Source: an uncultured Ruminococcus sp. (GTDB lineage: Bacteria > Bacillota > Clostridia > Monoglobales > Monoglobaceae). From it: 41,465 nt of DNA. The notes beneath the pieces were generated by a model. It was not told the origin of the DNA. It saw only the letters and a list, made by a program, of their open reading frames with translations, and did no database searches. Both the position numbers and the translations under genes were made by a program. Positions 33,778-40,617 of this stretch are shown in pieces. The DNA lies in NCBI GenBank assembly GCA_902777435.1, contig CACYTW010000002.1:1-41465 (forward strand), read 5' to 3'. The number at the start of each line of letters is the position of its first letter. Position 1 is the first letter of the stretch.

Positions 33778-35562
33778 CTATTTAATTGTATATATCGTTT
33801 CCATTTCAATAGTACCTTTAAATTTTTTATCTTCGTTTTTTAACAGAGAAAAATCATCTATTAATGCCAAATCGACTATCGCCACCGAATAATGAATCGT
33901 AGTTTTCCCCAAATTGTCGTTTTCAATTTCAAACATCAGTATGTAATCCACATCAAGATACGGTATTACTTTAGATGATTTAGCTGCAATCGACGTATAT
34001 ATTGTGGAAAAATTATCGTTATCAATAATTTTATGAAACAATTTTTCAAGACCATTTTGTTTTTCAATATTTAATTTAAATTCTTGTAACTTTATTGCAT
34101 CAGATTTACTTTTACTAAACACATCTTTGCATTCTTCAAGATAAACCCTTATGCCATTTTGGGAACATTTATATGCTATAATATCAATATATGTTCTGTT
34201 AACCGCTCTGCCCTCACCAGTCAAAACACATCTATCCCCTTGTGCACCGGGATAACTTACGGCTAACAACTTACATTTGATTTTTTTATATAACTCCACA
34301 CTTGCAAATGTAATAATATCTTCCTTTACATTTTCCATACTAAGTGGAGAAATATCTGTGATATCAAATTTATCAGCAGAAAATCCATTAATAAAATTCT
34401 TGATGGGTGCCTCATTCCATTTTATACTACATATAACATCTCTTTGTTTGTCCGTAAGTTGTAATTCTGTGGATAGAAAAAATATTGATTTAGTAGCTAC
34501 GCTGTAGTGGGTGTTTAAAAAACGCAGTAAGTCATCATCATTTATAAAATAATTATGTTCAGAAATTTTTTCAAACGGCATTGCATCATCTATGTTTAAT
34601 GCGGTTTTAAAAACATAGATTGCATTTTCATCGGTAAAAACATTGCCCTTTTCAATTATTTCTTTTACATACCTCTCCAACATATTCTCTTTGCTTATAT
34701 TATCAAATAATTTTTTATATCCTCCTCTGCATGTATAATCATCGGGTCTGTTAACTTGTATTTCAGTAATTGTATTTTGAGCTCCAAGCAACATATTAAC
34801 AAAATACAAAACACCTCTATCCGGATCCATAGCATGTCCAAAACGATTAATTTTAACTCTAAGTTTATCACCAAACCAATTAAATCGGGTGGATTCGGAA
34901 ATTATTTCTTTTATTATATCCGTTGTATAATAACTAATTATTTTTTGATTTTGACTGACATAATCTGCTTGAAGAACAGAAAAATATTCATCAAAAGATG
35001 CAACAGATAAAAAACAATGCAACATATATCTTAATTTATCATCAATATCCTTAGAATACGCAATGCAAGACAGAGCATCTTCTTTTACGGCGAGATAATC
35101 CTTACCCTTTTCATTTTCCCAAGGAATAAAATACATAACAGCATTATTCTTGCATGCCATTGCAATTTCCAATTCATCAGTAAACTTTGCACCTCCTCCA
35201 AACTCTTGCTCCATTCCCTTAGAAACAGGTGAAATTTTCATCATTGGCGTTTTAAATTTTGCACTCCAATAACACACATCCGATCTTTGCATTTTATGAT
35301 CATCTGTAGGAACTGCTGTTGAATACTCGATAATTAAAAGAGGATATTCATTATTATTCGATACAGCTGTTATGAGAACATCTATATCTTTTATTTTTCT
35401 GATTTTGTCTACAACAGAATCATCCGTTTGATTTTCTCCGCTAATTTTTTTCGTATAAATATTTTTGATTAATAGTTCGGAATTGTACCTCTTAATATAC
35501 TCTTTAAAATCAAGCCCTTGTTCTAAAACTTCAGCATAAATTCTGATTTCATCAATATTCAT
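33778..35562 (-). CDS. Candidate type II restriction endonuclease, two PD-(D/E)XK-like motifs
   Basis: A 594-aa protein I do not recognise by name. It is the last gene of an operon with two DNA methyltransferases, overlapping the second by 4 bases, the usual place for a restriction enzyme. Near the C-terminus, RTYIDIIAY (Asp460) followed by IRVYLEECKD (Glu477-Cys-Lys479) fits a PD-(D/E)XK nuclease core. Near the N-terminus, IDVLITAV (Asp61) and LLIIEYSTAV (Glu79, with Ser in place of Lys) looks like a second, degenerate core. Between them lie KINRFGHAMDPDRGVLYF and SYPGAQGDR. The operon looks more AT-rich than its neighbours, suggesting transfer. Nuclease function is inferred; the target sequence is unknown. 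Confidence 0.65.
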   Translation of the reverse strand: MNIDEIRIYAEVLEQGLDFKEYIKRYNSELLIKNIYTKKISGENQTDDSVVDKIRKIKDIDVLITAVSNNNEYPLLIIEYSTAVPTDDHKMQRSDVCYWSAKFKTPMMKISPVSKGMEQEFGGGAKFTDELEIAMACKNNAVMYFIPWENEKGKDYLAVKEDALSCIAYSKDIDDKLRYMLHCFLSVASFDEYFSVLQADYVSQNQKIISYYTTDIIKEIISESTRFNWFGDKLRVKINRFGHAMDPDRGVLYFVNMLLGAQNTITEIQVNRPDDYTCRGGYKKLFDNISKENMLERYVKEIIEKGNVFTDENAIYVFKTALNIDDAMPFEKISEHNYFINDDDLLRFLNTHYSVATKSIFFLSTELQLTDKQRDVICSIKWNEAPIKNFINGFSADKFDITDISPLSMENVKEDIITFASVELYKKIKCKLLAVSYPGAQGDRCVLTGEGRAVNRTYIDIIAYKCSQNGIRVYLEECKDVFSKSKSDAIKLQEFKLNIEKQNGLEKLFHKIIDNDNFSTIYTSIAAKSSKVIPYLDVDYILMFEIENDNLGKTTIHYSVAIVDLALIDDFSLLKNEDKKFKGTIEMETIYTIK

Positions 35563-36659
35563 AGTTTCACCATCTTTCTAAAAGTCAAAATATGTTCTTT
35601 TTTTCCTTTGGTCCTGTACGATTGTTGAAATGCACGAGAGGTATCATCAAGACTTGAGAAAGAATAATCTATAAGTTTCCATCCTATTTTTTCTGCAATA
35701 CTTATCATATTTTTTTTCGCGTCATACATTTTTCCCGAAATCTTTCCATCTCCAATAACAATTACAGCTATACCATTTTCTTTCAACACAAGGTTACACT
35801 GTTCAAAAATTTCAATCAAATCTTTATTAAATTTCTCTTCCGTTCTTTTTAAACTTGAATATTCACGTCGTGATCCGATTTCAGTATTCATCGAATATTG
35901 AACGTCATATCCCAACCAATTCATTCTATGTTTATGATACAAGTAATAGTCATATGTATTTACATATGGCGGTGAAGTGAGAATTAAATCTACAGAGTTA
36001 GGTTTAATTAAATTTGTACAAAGCCTGGAATCAAGAAGTACCGCGTCATTATCTTTATTCCTTGGATTTTTGTCAAATTCTTTACAAAGTGCTAAAATGC
36101 TCTTAAACTTTTTAATAAATGTGTTGGCCGCATATTCGACAGAAAGTTGTGGTTTTTCGACAGCTGCATATCTCGTATCACTTTCTTGATTTGATACAAG
36201 ATTAATTATTGTCGACATAACTGTTTTACAAAAAATCTGCTGATTATCAGGAAGATTGAGGATTTTATTTTTAATCAAGCTCAACACCTTTATAGAATCA
36301 TCGCAAAACCAATGTTCTATTGATTTGTAATATACTGTTTCAACCATCGTAATTTCTGATAAGTAATGCGTGGCAAAATCATCTATAAATATCTGTAGAT
36401 CGCAAAAATCCGATTCGGACAATTTTAGAATTTTAAATTTAGATATTAAAACAGCAATATGATTTACATCTGTACCGATACCACACCTGTCTAAAACACT
36501 TGTTGCCAGCAGAGTGGTACCAGATCCTACAAAAGGGTCATATACAACATCCTTAGGTGCTGTATATTTTTGTACATACTTTAATGCCAAATCAATTGGA
36601 TATTTGGCCGGGTATGGATGTACCCTATCAAATTTTTTCAATTGTTCAATATCTATCAT
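35559..36659 (-). CDS. SPPY-type DNA methyltransferase (second of operon)
   Basis: A SAM-dependent amino-methyltransferase (N4-cytosine or N6-adenine type), 366 aa. The N-terminus has HPYPAKYPIDLALKYVQKYT, then the SAM motif VVYDPFVGSGTTLLA (41-49), with the catalytic TSPPYVNTYDYYLYHKHR (228-232) far downstream, and a C-terminal GIAVIVIGDGK strand. The order is motif I before motif IV with a ~180-residue insert between, which may hold target recognition. TSPPY favours N4-cytosine, but this is not certain. It overlaps both neighbours by 4 bases (ATGA), so the three proteins are co-translated. Distinct from the first methyltransferase, so each probably protects one strand of an asymmetric site. 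Confidence 0.82.
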   Translation of the reverse strand: MIDIEQLKKFDRVHPYPAKYPIDLALKYVQKYTAPKDVVYDPFVGSGTTLLATSVLDRCGIGTDVNHIAVLISKFKILKLSESDFCDLQIFIDDFATHYLSEITMVETVYYKSIEHWFCDDSIKVLSLIKNKILNLPDNQQIFCKTVMSTIINLVSNQESDTRYAAVEKPQLSVEYAANTFIKKFKSILALCKEFDKNPRNKDNDAVLLDSRLCTNLIKPNSVDLILTSPPYVNTYDYYLYHKHRMNWLGYDVQYSMNTEIGSRREYSSLKRTEEKFNKDLIEIFEQCNLVLKENGIAVIVIGDGKISGKMYDAKKNMISIAEKIGWKLIDYSFSSLDDTSRAFQQSYRTKGKKEHILTFRKMVKL

Positions 36660-37582
36660 TTGGATTTCCTCATTATAACAATATAAGAATGATTTTGATT
36701 AACATAAAAAACAGATGGATATCCTAAAAGAACCAGCTTTCTATGTTGATTTTGGTCCCATATAATCAAATCGTGATAATAAAATCCTGCATCTTCACCC
36801 GCATTTGCTATTTTGGTGTGCAAATCAACGTATGGAATTTTATTCTTTGTATCTCTATAATCCTTAACTACCCACGCATTATACCCACCCGGTTTTGTAA
36901 TTCTAAATAACTCTCTCATAATTTCCTTGACTTTGTTTAAATATTTATCCATAGACATATTGCCCAAATCTCTTGGATCATCTGAATATAGATTAGTTGT
37001 TGAATTATTTTCTGTTACAAAAGCAGATTTTTTGTGACGCATCGTTCGATCCTCTACTACCTTATGGATTAAATCTGCATAAGGTGGCGAGGTAACTGTA
37101 AGTTGCACTTTATCATCTGAAATTCGTTTCAATATTTCACTGCAGTCACCTTTATAAAGCCTATGCTCCCCATAGATTGACTCTTCAAAAAAGTTAATCT
37201 GATTATTATCAACAATTTCAGAAATAGAAGTGTTTGCAACATCAAAAAAGCGATCTGTTAATTCTATTCCGATAGCATCTCTTTTCGCTTTTATAGCCGC
37301 TATTACAGTTGTTCCCGTCCCGAGAAAAGGATCCAAAACAACGTCTCCTTCTTTACTATACATTCTAATTAGCCTATCACACAGTTTTTCAGGATATGTA
37401 GCACCATGCACCAAATGCTTTTTTTTCCTTGTTGAAGATACATCGTTCCAAACACTTTTACTTAACTCTGTCCATTCACTCGCACATAGACCATTAAATG
37501 TCTTTTTTCGTTGTTCTTCTTTTTTTACAATATCTGCATCTTTCCGCATATCATTATTCTCGCCAAAAAGTTCTATACTCAT
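36656..37582 (-). CDS. SPPY-type DNA methyltransferase (first of operon)
   Basis: A SAM-dependent DNA amino-methyltransferase of 308 aa. After a charged N-terminus, KKKHLVHGATYPEKLCDRLI leads to the SAM motif VVLDPFLGTGTTVIAA (84-90) and IGIELTDRFFD. Motif IV is TVTSPPYADLIHKV (164-168), followed by FRITKPGGYNAWVVKDYRD. SPPY suggests N4-cytosine methylation. AGGAG stands six bases before the ATG. It is the first gene of the operon, behind its own extended -10 promoter with a leader of about 140 nt in which I see no controller (C-protein) gene. It overlaps the next methyltransferase by 4 bases. Confidence 0.85.
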   Translation of the reverse strand: MSIELFGENNDMRKDADIVKKEEQRKKTFNGLCASEWTELSKSVWNDVSSTRKKKHLVHGATYPEKLCDRLIRMYSKEGDVVLDPFLGTGTTVIAAIKAKRDAIGIELTDRFFDVANTSISEIVDNNQINFFEESIYGEHRLYKGDCSEILKRISDDKVQLTVTSPPYADLIHKVVEDRTMRHKKSAFVTENNSTTNLYSDDPRDLGNMSMDKYLNKVKEIMRELFRITKPGGYNAWVVKDYRDTKNKIPYVDLHTKIANAGEDAGFYYHDLIIWDQNQHRKLVLLGYPSVFYVNQNHSYIVIMRKSK

Positions 37583-37730
37583 ATTTAACTCCTGTGTTAA
37601 CTTTCAAATAAATTTAAAATTCAACATCAAACTATATAAATTTAATTTACCGATATTTTTCTATTTTACGTTTAAGTTCACTTATTCTTTTTTCCCGATT
37701 AGTTTTTTACAGAAATAATTTATGTCTAAA

Positions 37731-37759
37731 AGTATAACATAGCCCGAAATAATTGTAAA
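37731..37759 (-). promoter_or_regulatory. Promoter of the restriction-modification operon
   Basis: On the minus strand TTTACA (37759-37754), 17 bp, then TATACT (37736-37731) preceded by TGT (extended -10). The predicted start is near 37724. No operator palindrome for a C protein is evident. Confidence 0.6.
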
Positions 37760-37787
37760 TACTTTTATTTACATTACATTAAAATTA

Positions 37788-37816
37788 TTGACATATTGAA
37801 CAATATGTGATAATAT
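37788..37816 (+). promoter_or_regulatory. Antisense RNA promoter, cassette 1
   Basis: TTGACA (37788-37793), a 17-bp spacer and TAATAT (37811-37816). The expected start is near 37822, at ATAGCAAGAG. Confidence 0.8.
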
Positions 37817-37821
37817 AAATA

Positions 37822-37915
37822 TAGCAAGAGGGAACGACATTAGTTGTTTCCGCAAAACAGTCAAATTAAATTAATCGACCGTCACTTTTGCAGAAGTGGC
37901 GGTTATCTCTTTATG
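37822..37915 (+). ncRNA. Putative antitoxin RNA, cassette 1
   Basis: A predicted small RNA of about 90-100 nt starts at the consensus plus promoter. Its 5' hairpin is GGAACGAC/GTTGTTTCC, and its 3' hairpin is CCGTCACTT (37879-37887) with AAGTGGCGG (37894-37902). It has no plausible ORF. Its 3' end runs antisense into the last codons and 3' end of the minus-strand peptide mRNA, as in known type I systems with convergent transcripts. The 3' T tract is weak, so the end point is uncertain. Confidence 0.6.
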
Positions 37916-37965
37916 TAAAGTATAATAATCATTACCAATAAAGTAAAGGAAATTATTTCTTCCAC
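37903..37965 (-). CDS. 20-aa hydrophobic peptide, putative type I toxin, copy 1
   Basis: A 20-codon ORF starts at GTG, 7 bases after the strong site AAAGGGGG (37980-37973). The product is a single membrane helix: acidic start VEE, core SFTLLVMIIIL, basic end YIKR. Compared with copy 2, codon differences are mostly silent (Ser, Thr, Leu, Val, Ile third positions) or conservative (Leu/Ile, Arg/Lys), so the peptide is under selection. The ribosome site lies in a hairpin (ACACC/GGTGT, 37970-37974 with 37986-37990), typical of translationally masked toxins. The stop abuts the shared hairpin. Toxicity is inferred. Confidence 0.7.
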   Translation of the reverse strand: MEEIISFTLLVMIIILYIKR

Positions 37966-38028
37966 ATTAACACCCCCTTTCGGTAGGTGTCGGAAACAAC
38001 CGCCGCCGTTTCTCTTGCTACGAATAGT

Positions 38029-38057
38029 ATTGTATCAGACTTCGATTATTTTGTCAA
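38029..38057 (-). promoter_or_regulatory. Toxin promoter, cassette 1
   Basis: On the minus strand TTGACA (38057-38052), 17 bp and TACAAT (38034-38029). The leader of about 57 nt starts close to GTAGCAAGAGAAACGG. Confidence 0.8.
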
Positions 38058-38076
38058 TTTTTATGTATTAAAATCA

Positions 38077-38105
38077 TTGACATATTCTAGAATATATGAT
38101 AATAT
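38077..38105 (+). promoter_or_regulatory. Antisense RNA promoter, cassette 2
   Basis: TTGACA (38077-38082), a 17-bp spacer and TAATAT (38100-38105), matching cassette 1. Confidence 0.8.
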
Positions 38106-38110
38106 AAATA

Positions 38111-38205
38111 TAGCAAGGGGAACGACATTAGTTGTTTCCGCAAAAATGTATAACTAAAATTTAGTCGTCTATCTTATGCGGAGATAGGCGGCTATTTCTT
38201 TATGT
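38111..38205 (+). ncRNA. Putative antitoxin RNA, cassette 2
   Basis: The same design as in cassette 1: the 5' hairpin GGAACGAC/GTTGTTTCC is identical. The 3' hairpin keeps its outer pairs CGTC/GGCG but has a different inner stem: TATCT (38170-38174) with AGATA (38182-38186) instead of ACTT/AAGT. Both versions pair fully, which is covariation supporting a real RNA structure. Confidence 0.6.
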
Positions 38206-38254
38206 AAATAATAATTATCATAACTAATAATGTAAATGACAACACATATTCCAT
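38192..38254 (-). CDS. 20-aa hydrophobic peptide, putative type I toxin, copy 2
   Basis: A 20-codon ORF starts at ATG after AAAGGGGGTG. The peptide begins MEYVL, shares the core SFTLLVMIII with copy 1, and ends IYIKK. Identical length and a conserved core despite many third-base changes argue that both are translated. A single-helix peptide with a basic tail is the usual form of membrane-acting type I toxins, but I do not recognise this as a named family. Confidence 0.72.
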   Translation of the reverse strand: MEYVLSFTLLVMIIIIYIKK

Positions 38255-38318
38255 AATCAACACCCCCTTTCGGTAGGTGTCGGAAACAACCGCCACCGTT
38301 TCTCTTGCTATAAGCAGT

Positions 38319-38347
38319 ATCATATCACATATATATAACTTTGTCAA
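38319..38347 (-). promoter_or_regulatory. Toxin promoter, cassette 2
   Basis: On the minus strand TTGACA (38347-38342), 17 bp and TATGAT (38324-38319). Confidence 0.8.
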
Positions 38348-38423
38348 TTTTGTTTTATATAGGCTCCCATATGCCTAAATCTGCTGTTGTCGAACATATC
38401 ATCAAAAAATTTTAAAAGATGTA

Positions 38424-38452
38424 TTGATATAAAATCAGAATAGTGGTATAAT
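38424..38452 (+). promoter_or_regulatory. Promoter of structured RNA
   Basis: TTGATA (38424-38429), a 17-bp spacer and a perfect TATAAT (38447-38452). Transcription should start near 38459. The stretch 38348-38423 before it holds nothing I can identify. Confidence 0.75.
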
Positions 38453-38458
38453 ATAATT

Positions 38459-38684
38459 ACCACATATTTTTGAATACAATAAAATATTTTATAATTTTGA
38501 TATTCCTTTTTGGAGTGTTTTTCTTTTGTTGCCCTTTGAAGTTTTGTGTTTTGTAAAAAACGCAGGCTTTACAATCGAAAACTCTTCATTGGGCAATTTC
38601 GTATTCAAGAATGTGTGGTAACATCTGAAGTGTAAGCCTCGTTTTTGTGCGTGGTGCAGACTTCTGTTACCACGCATTTTTTAT
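38459..38684 (+). ncRNA. Structured RNA, possible riboswitch-like leader with pseudoknot
   Basis: A ~225-nt transcript between a strong promoter and an intrinsic terminator. Pairings visible: ACCACA (38459-38464) with TGTGGT (38614-38619); TTGCCC..TGAAG (38529-38541) with CTTCA..GGGCAA (38584-38596) across a 2x2 internal loop; and TTGTAAA (38551-38557) with TTTACAA (38568-38574). The loop AACGCAGGC (38559-38567) can pair with GCCTCGTT (38636-38643), a pseudoknot. GTGGTAACA (38615-38623) can pair with the terminator 3' arm TGTTACCAC (38665-38673), an antiterminator alternative. It matches no riboswitch class I can recall. It may be a cis leader for the following small gene, or a stand-alone RNA. 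Confidence 0.6.
38648..38682 (+). terminator. Intrinsic terminator of the structured RNA
   Basis: TGCGTGGT (38648-38655) pairs with ACCACGCA (38669-38676). An inner CAGA/TCTG (38657-38660 with 38663-38666) extends the stem, and six T residues follow directly. Confidence 0.85.
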
Positions 38685-38713
38685 TGTGGAATAAATCAAA
38701 GGAGATTGCTGTT

Positions 38714-38845
38714 ATGGAAGATTACAAGAGTATGTATTTCAAATTATTTAATCAAATAACCGATATTATCGAACAGCTCAAAGAAATACAAGCAACGACA
38801 GAAGAAATGTACGTAAATGCAAATTCAGATGATGACGATGAATAG
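38714..38845 (+). CDS. 43-aa acidic hypothetical protein
   Basis: A small protein, MEDYKSMYFKLFNQITDIIE at the start, then QLKEIQATTEEMYVNA and an acidic NSDDDDE tail. It looks like a single amphipathic helix or short coiled coil (about 5-35). AAAGGAG (38698-38704) stands 9 bases before the ATG, so translation is likely. Similar small helical proteins occur in gut Clostridia, from memory, without known function. It lies 30 bases after the terminator of the structured RNA, so its expression may depend on readthrough. A bidirectional terminator follows. Confidence 0.65.
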   Translation: MEDYKSMYFKLFNQITDIIEQLKEIQATTEEMYVNANSDDDDE

Positions 38846-38859
38846 CGTTATATTGACAC

Positions 38860-38891
38860 AAAAAACAGGCTCCTTAGAGAGCCTGTTTTTT
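38860..38891. terminator. Bidirectional terminator between convergent genes
   Basis: A perfect 13-bp inverted repeat (38860-38872 with 38879-38891, core ACAGGCTC) has A6 on one side and T6 on the other, so it works on both strands. It separates the 43-aa gene from the GGGtGRT gene. Confidence 0.9.
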
Positions 38892-38905
38892 ATTGATATT
38901 CTAAT

Positions 38906-39907
38906 TTATTTCTTCATTGCTTGTTCAACAGCAACTGCAACCGCAACTGTTGCACCTACCATTGGGTTATTACCCATACCGATAAGTCCCATCATTTCAA
39001 CGTGAGCAGGAACAGAAGATGAACCTGCGAACTGAGCATCTGAGTGCATTCTACCCATTGTATCTGTCATACCATAAGAAGCAGGACCGGCAGCCATATT
39101 ATCAGGATGGAGAGTTCTTCCCGTACCGCCGCCTGATGCAACTGAGAAGTATTTTTTACCTTGCTCGATACATTCCTTCTTGTATGTACCTGCAACAGGA
39201 TGCTGGAAACGAGTTGGGTTTGTTGAGTTACCTGTGATAGATACGTCAACACCTTCAAGGTGCATTATAGCAACACCCTCACGAACGTCGTCAGCACCAT
39301 AACAGCGAACCTTTGAACGCTCGCCGTCTGAATACTTATATTCCTTAACGACCTTAACTTCACCTGTAAAGTAGTCAAACTGAGTCTGAACATATGTGAA
39401 GCCGTTAATTCTTGAAATAATCTGAGCAGCATCCTTACCAAGACCGTTCAAAATAACTCTGAGGTCTTCTTTTCTTGCCTTGTTTGCACTCTTAGCAAGA
39501 CCGATAGCACCCTCAGCGGCAGCGAAGGATTCGTGACCTGCAAGGAAAGCAAAGCACTTTGTTTCTTCACGCAAGAGTCTTGCGCCGAGATTACCGTGAC
39601 CTAAACCAACCTTTCTGTCGTCTGCAACAGAACCCGGGATACAGAAAGCCTGTAAACCAAGACCGATTTTTTCTGATGCGTCAGCAGCAACTGTGCAACC
39701 CTCTTTGATAGCGATAGCGGCACCTACAGTGTATGCCCAGCAAGCGTTTTCAAAGCAGATAGGCTGAATTTCCTTTACCATATTGTAAACATCTATACCC
39801 TTATCGTCACAGATTTGCTTAGCCTCTTCTATTGAAGAAATGCCGTGCTTTTTAAGTTCTGCGTTGATTTGGTCTATTCTTCTTTCATAGCTTTCAAATA
39901 ATGCCAT
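38906..39907 (-). CDS. GGGtGRT protein
   Basis: A 333-aa member of the GGGtGRT family, named for its invariant glycine-rich motif, here SVASGGGTGRTLHPDNMAAG. Other conserved blocks are CWAYTVGAAIAIKEGC, KCFAFLAGHESFAAAEGAIG and MMGLIGMGNNPMVGATVAVA. The function is not established; the gene is characteristically next to an IscU-like scaffold gene, as here (17 bases downstream of it). This suggests a role connected with Fe-S clusters, which is inference. It is the second gene of a two-gene operon. Confidence 0.92.
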   Translation of the reverse strand: MALFESYERRIDQINAELKKHGISSIEEAKQICDDKGIDVYNMVKEIQPICFENACWAYTVGAAIAIKEGCTVAADASEKIGLGLQAFCIPGSVADDRKVGLGHGNLGARLLREETKCFAFLAGHESFAAAEGAIGLAKSANKARKEDLRVILNGLGKDAAQIISRINGFTYVQTQFDYFTGEVKVVKEYKYSDGERSKVRCYGADDVREGVAIMHLEGVDVSITGNSTNPTRFQHPVAGTYKKECIEQGKKYFSVASGGGTGRTLHPDNMAAGPASYGMTDTMGRMHSDAQFAGSSSVPAHVEMMGLIGMGNNPMVGATVAVAVAVEQAMKK

Positions 39908-39924
39908 AATGATACTAACCTCCC

Positions 39925-40617
39925 TTATTCGTGTCTGGGATCGATAAGCTTATCAGCATCATCAACCCTGCCGTACTGACCGCTTGCCTTGGCAAGAGCC
40001 TCATTTGCATCCATACCGCCTGCAATCATTTCCATCATCTTGCCGAGGTGAACGAACTTATAACCGATTACCTGACCTTCTTTATCAACAGCGAGTTTTG
40101 TGATATATCCCTCTGCCAACTCAAGATATCTCGGGCCCTTTGCCTTTGTAGCATATGTAGTACCAACCTGGCTGCGGAGACCTTTACCGAGGTCCTCAAG
40201 ACCTGCACCGATAGGAAGACCATCTTCAGAGAAAGCTGTCTGAGTACGTCCGTACACAATCTGAAGGAATAACTCTCTCATAGCAGTATTGATAGCATCA
40301 CATACGAGGTCAGTATTTAAAGCCTCTAAAAGTGTTTTGCCAATTAAAATTTCAGATGCCATAGCAGCTGAATGTGTCATACCGCTACAACCTACGGTTT
40401 CAACAAGTGCCTCTTCAATGATACCTTCTTTAACATTGAGAGTCAACTTACAGGTACCCTGCTGAGGTGCACACCAACCGATACCGTGTGTTAAACCTGA
40501 AATGTCTTTAATTTCTTTAGCCTGTGTCCATTTACCCTCCTGAGGGATTGGTGCAGGACCGTGATACGCACCCTTGGCAAGAGGACACATATTTTCAACT
40601 TCGCTCGAGTATTTCAT
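39925..40617 (-). CDS. IscU-like iron-sulfur cluster scaffold protein
   Basis: A 230-aa protein with an IscU/NifU_N-type scaffold fold. Conserved cysteines occur in NMCPLAKGAYHG, GIGWCAPQQGTC and ETVGCSGMTHSAAMASEILI; the last resembles the GCG-containing motif of IscU. It is much longer than IscU (~130 aa), with an extra C-terminal half (about 120-230). No cysteine desulfurase gene is nearby. ATG 40617, eight bases after AAAGGAG, is preferred to upstream in-frame starts at 40719 and later. It is the first gene of the pair with GGGtGRT. Confidence 0.88.
   Translation of the reverse strand: MKYSSEVENMCPLAKGAYHGPAPIPQEGKWTQAKEIKDISGLTHGIGWCAPQQGTCKLTLNVKEGIIEEALVETVGCSGMTHSAAMASEILIGKTLLEALNTDLVCDAINTAMRELFLQIVYGRTQTAFSEDGLPIGAGLEDLGKGLRSQVGTTYATKAKGPRYLELAEGYITKLAVDKEGQVIGYKFVHLGKMMEMIAGGMDANEALAKASGQYGRVDDADKLIDPRHE

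Larger units (their letters stand above)
37788..38347. repeat. Tandem duplication of a ~270-bp toxin/antisense cassette
   Basis: Two copies (37788-38057 and 38077-38347) are arranged head to tail with an offset of 289 bp. Each has a plus promoter, a 5' segment AGCAAGRGGAACGACATTAG, an internal hairpin, a 63-base minus-strand ORF, a conserved block CACCCCCTTTCGGTAGGTGT, and a minus promoter. The outer segments are nearly identical between copies, while the ORF and hairpin have diverged in a constrained way. Confidence 0.9.

Noticed and set aside
37583-37730. Controller (C) protein gene for the restriction operon
   Set aside because: No open frame with a helix-turn-helix pattern or usable ribosome site exists in this leader.
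37788-38347. CRISPR-like array
   Set aside because: There are only two copies of ~270 bp with promoters and ORFs; no short direct repeats with unique spacers and no cas genes.
38459-38684. 6S RNA, SRP RNA or tmRNA
   Set aside because: The 5' and 3' ends are not complementary as 6S requires, there is no SRP tetraloop domain, and no tRNA-like ends or tag reading frame. Known riboswitch consensus blocks were also not found.
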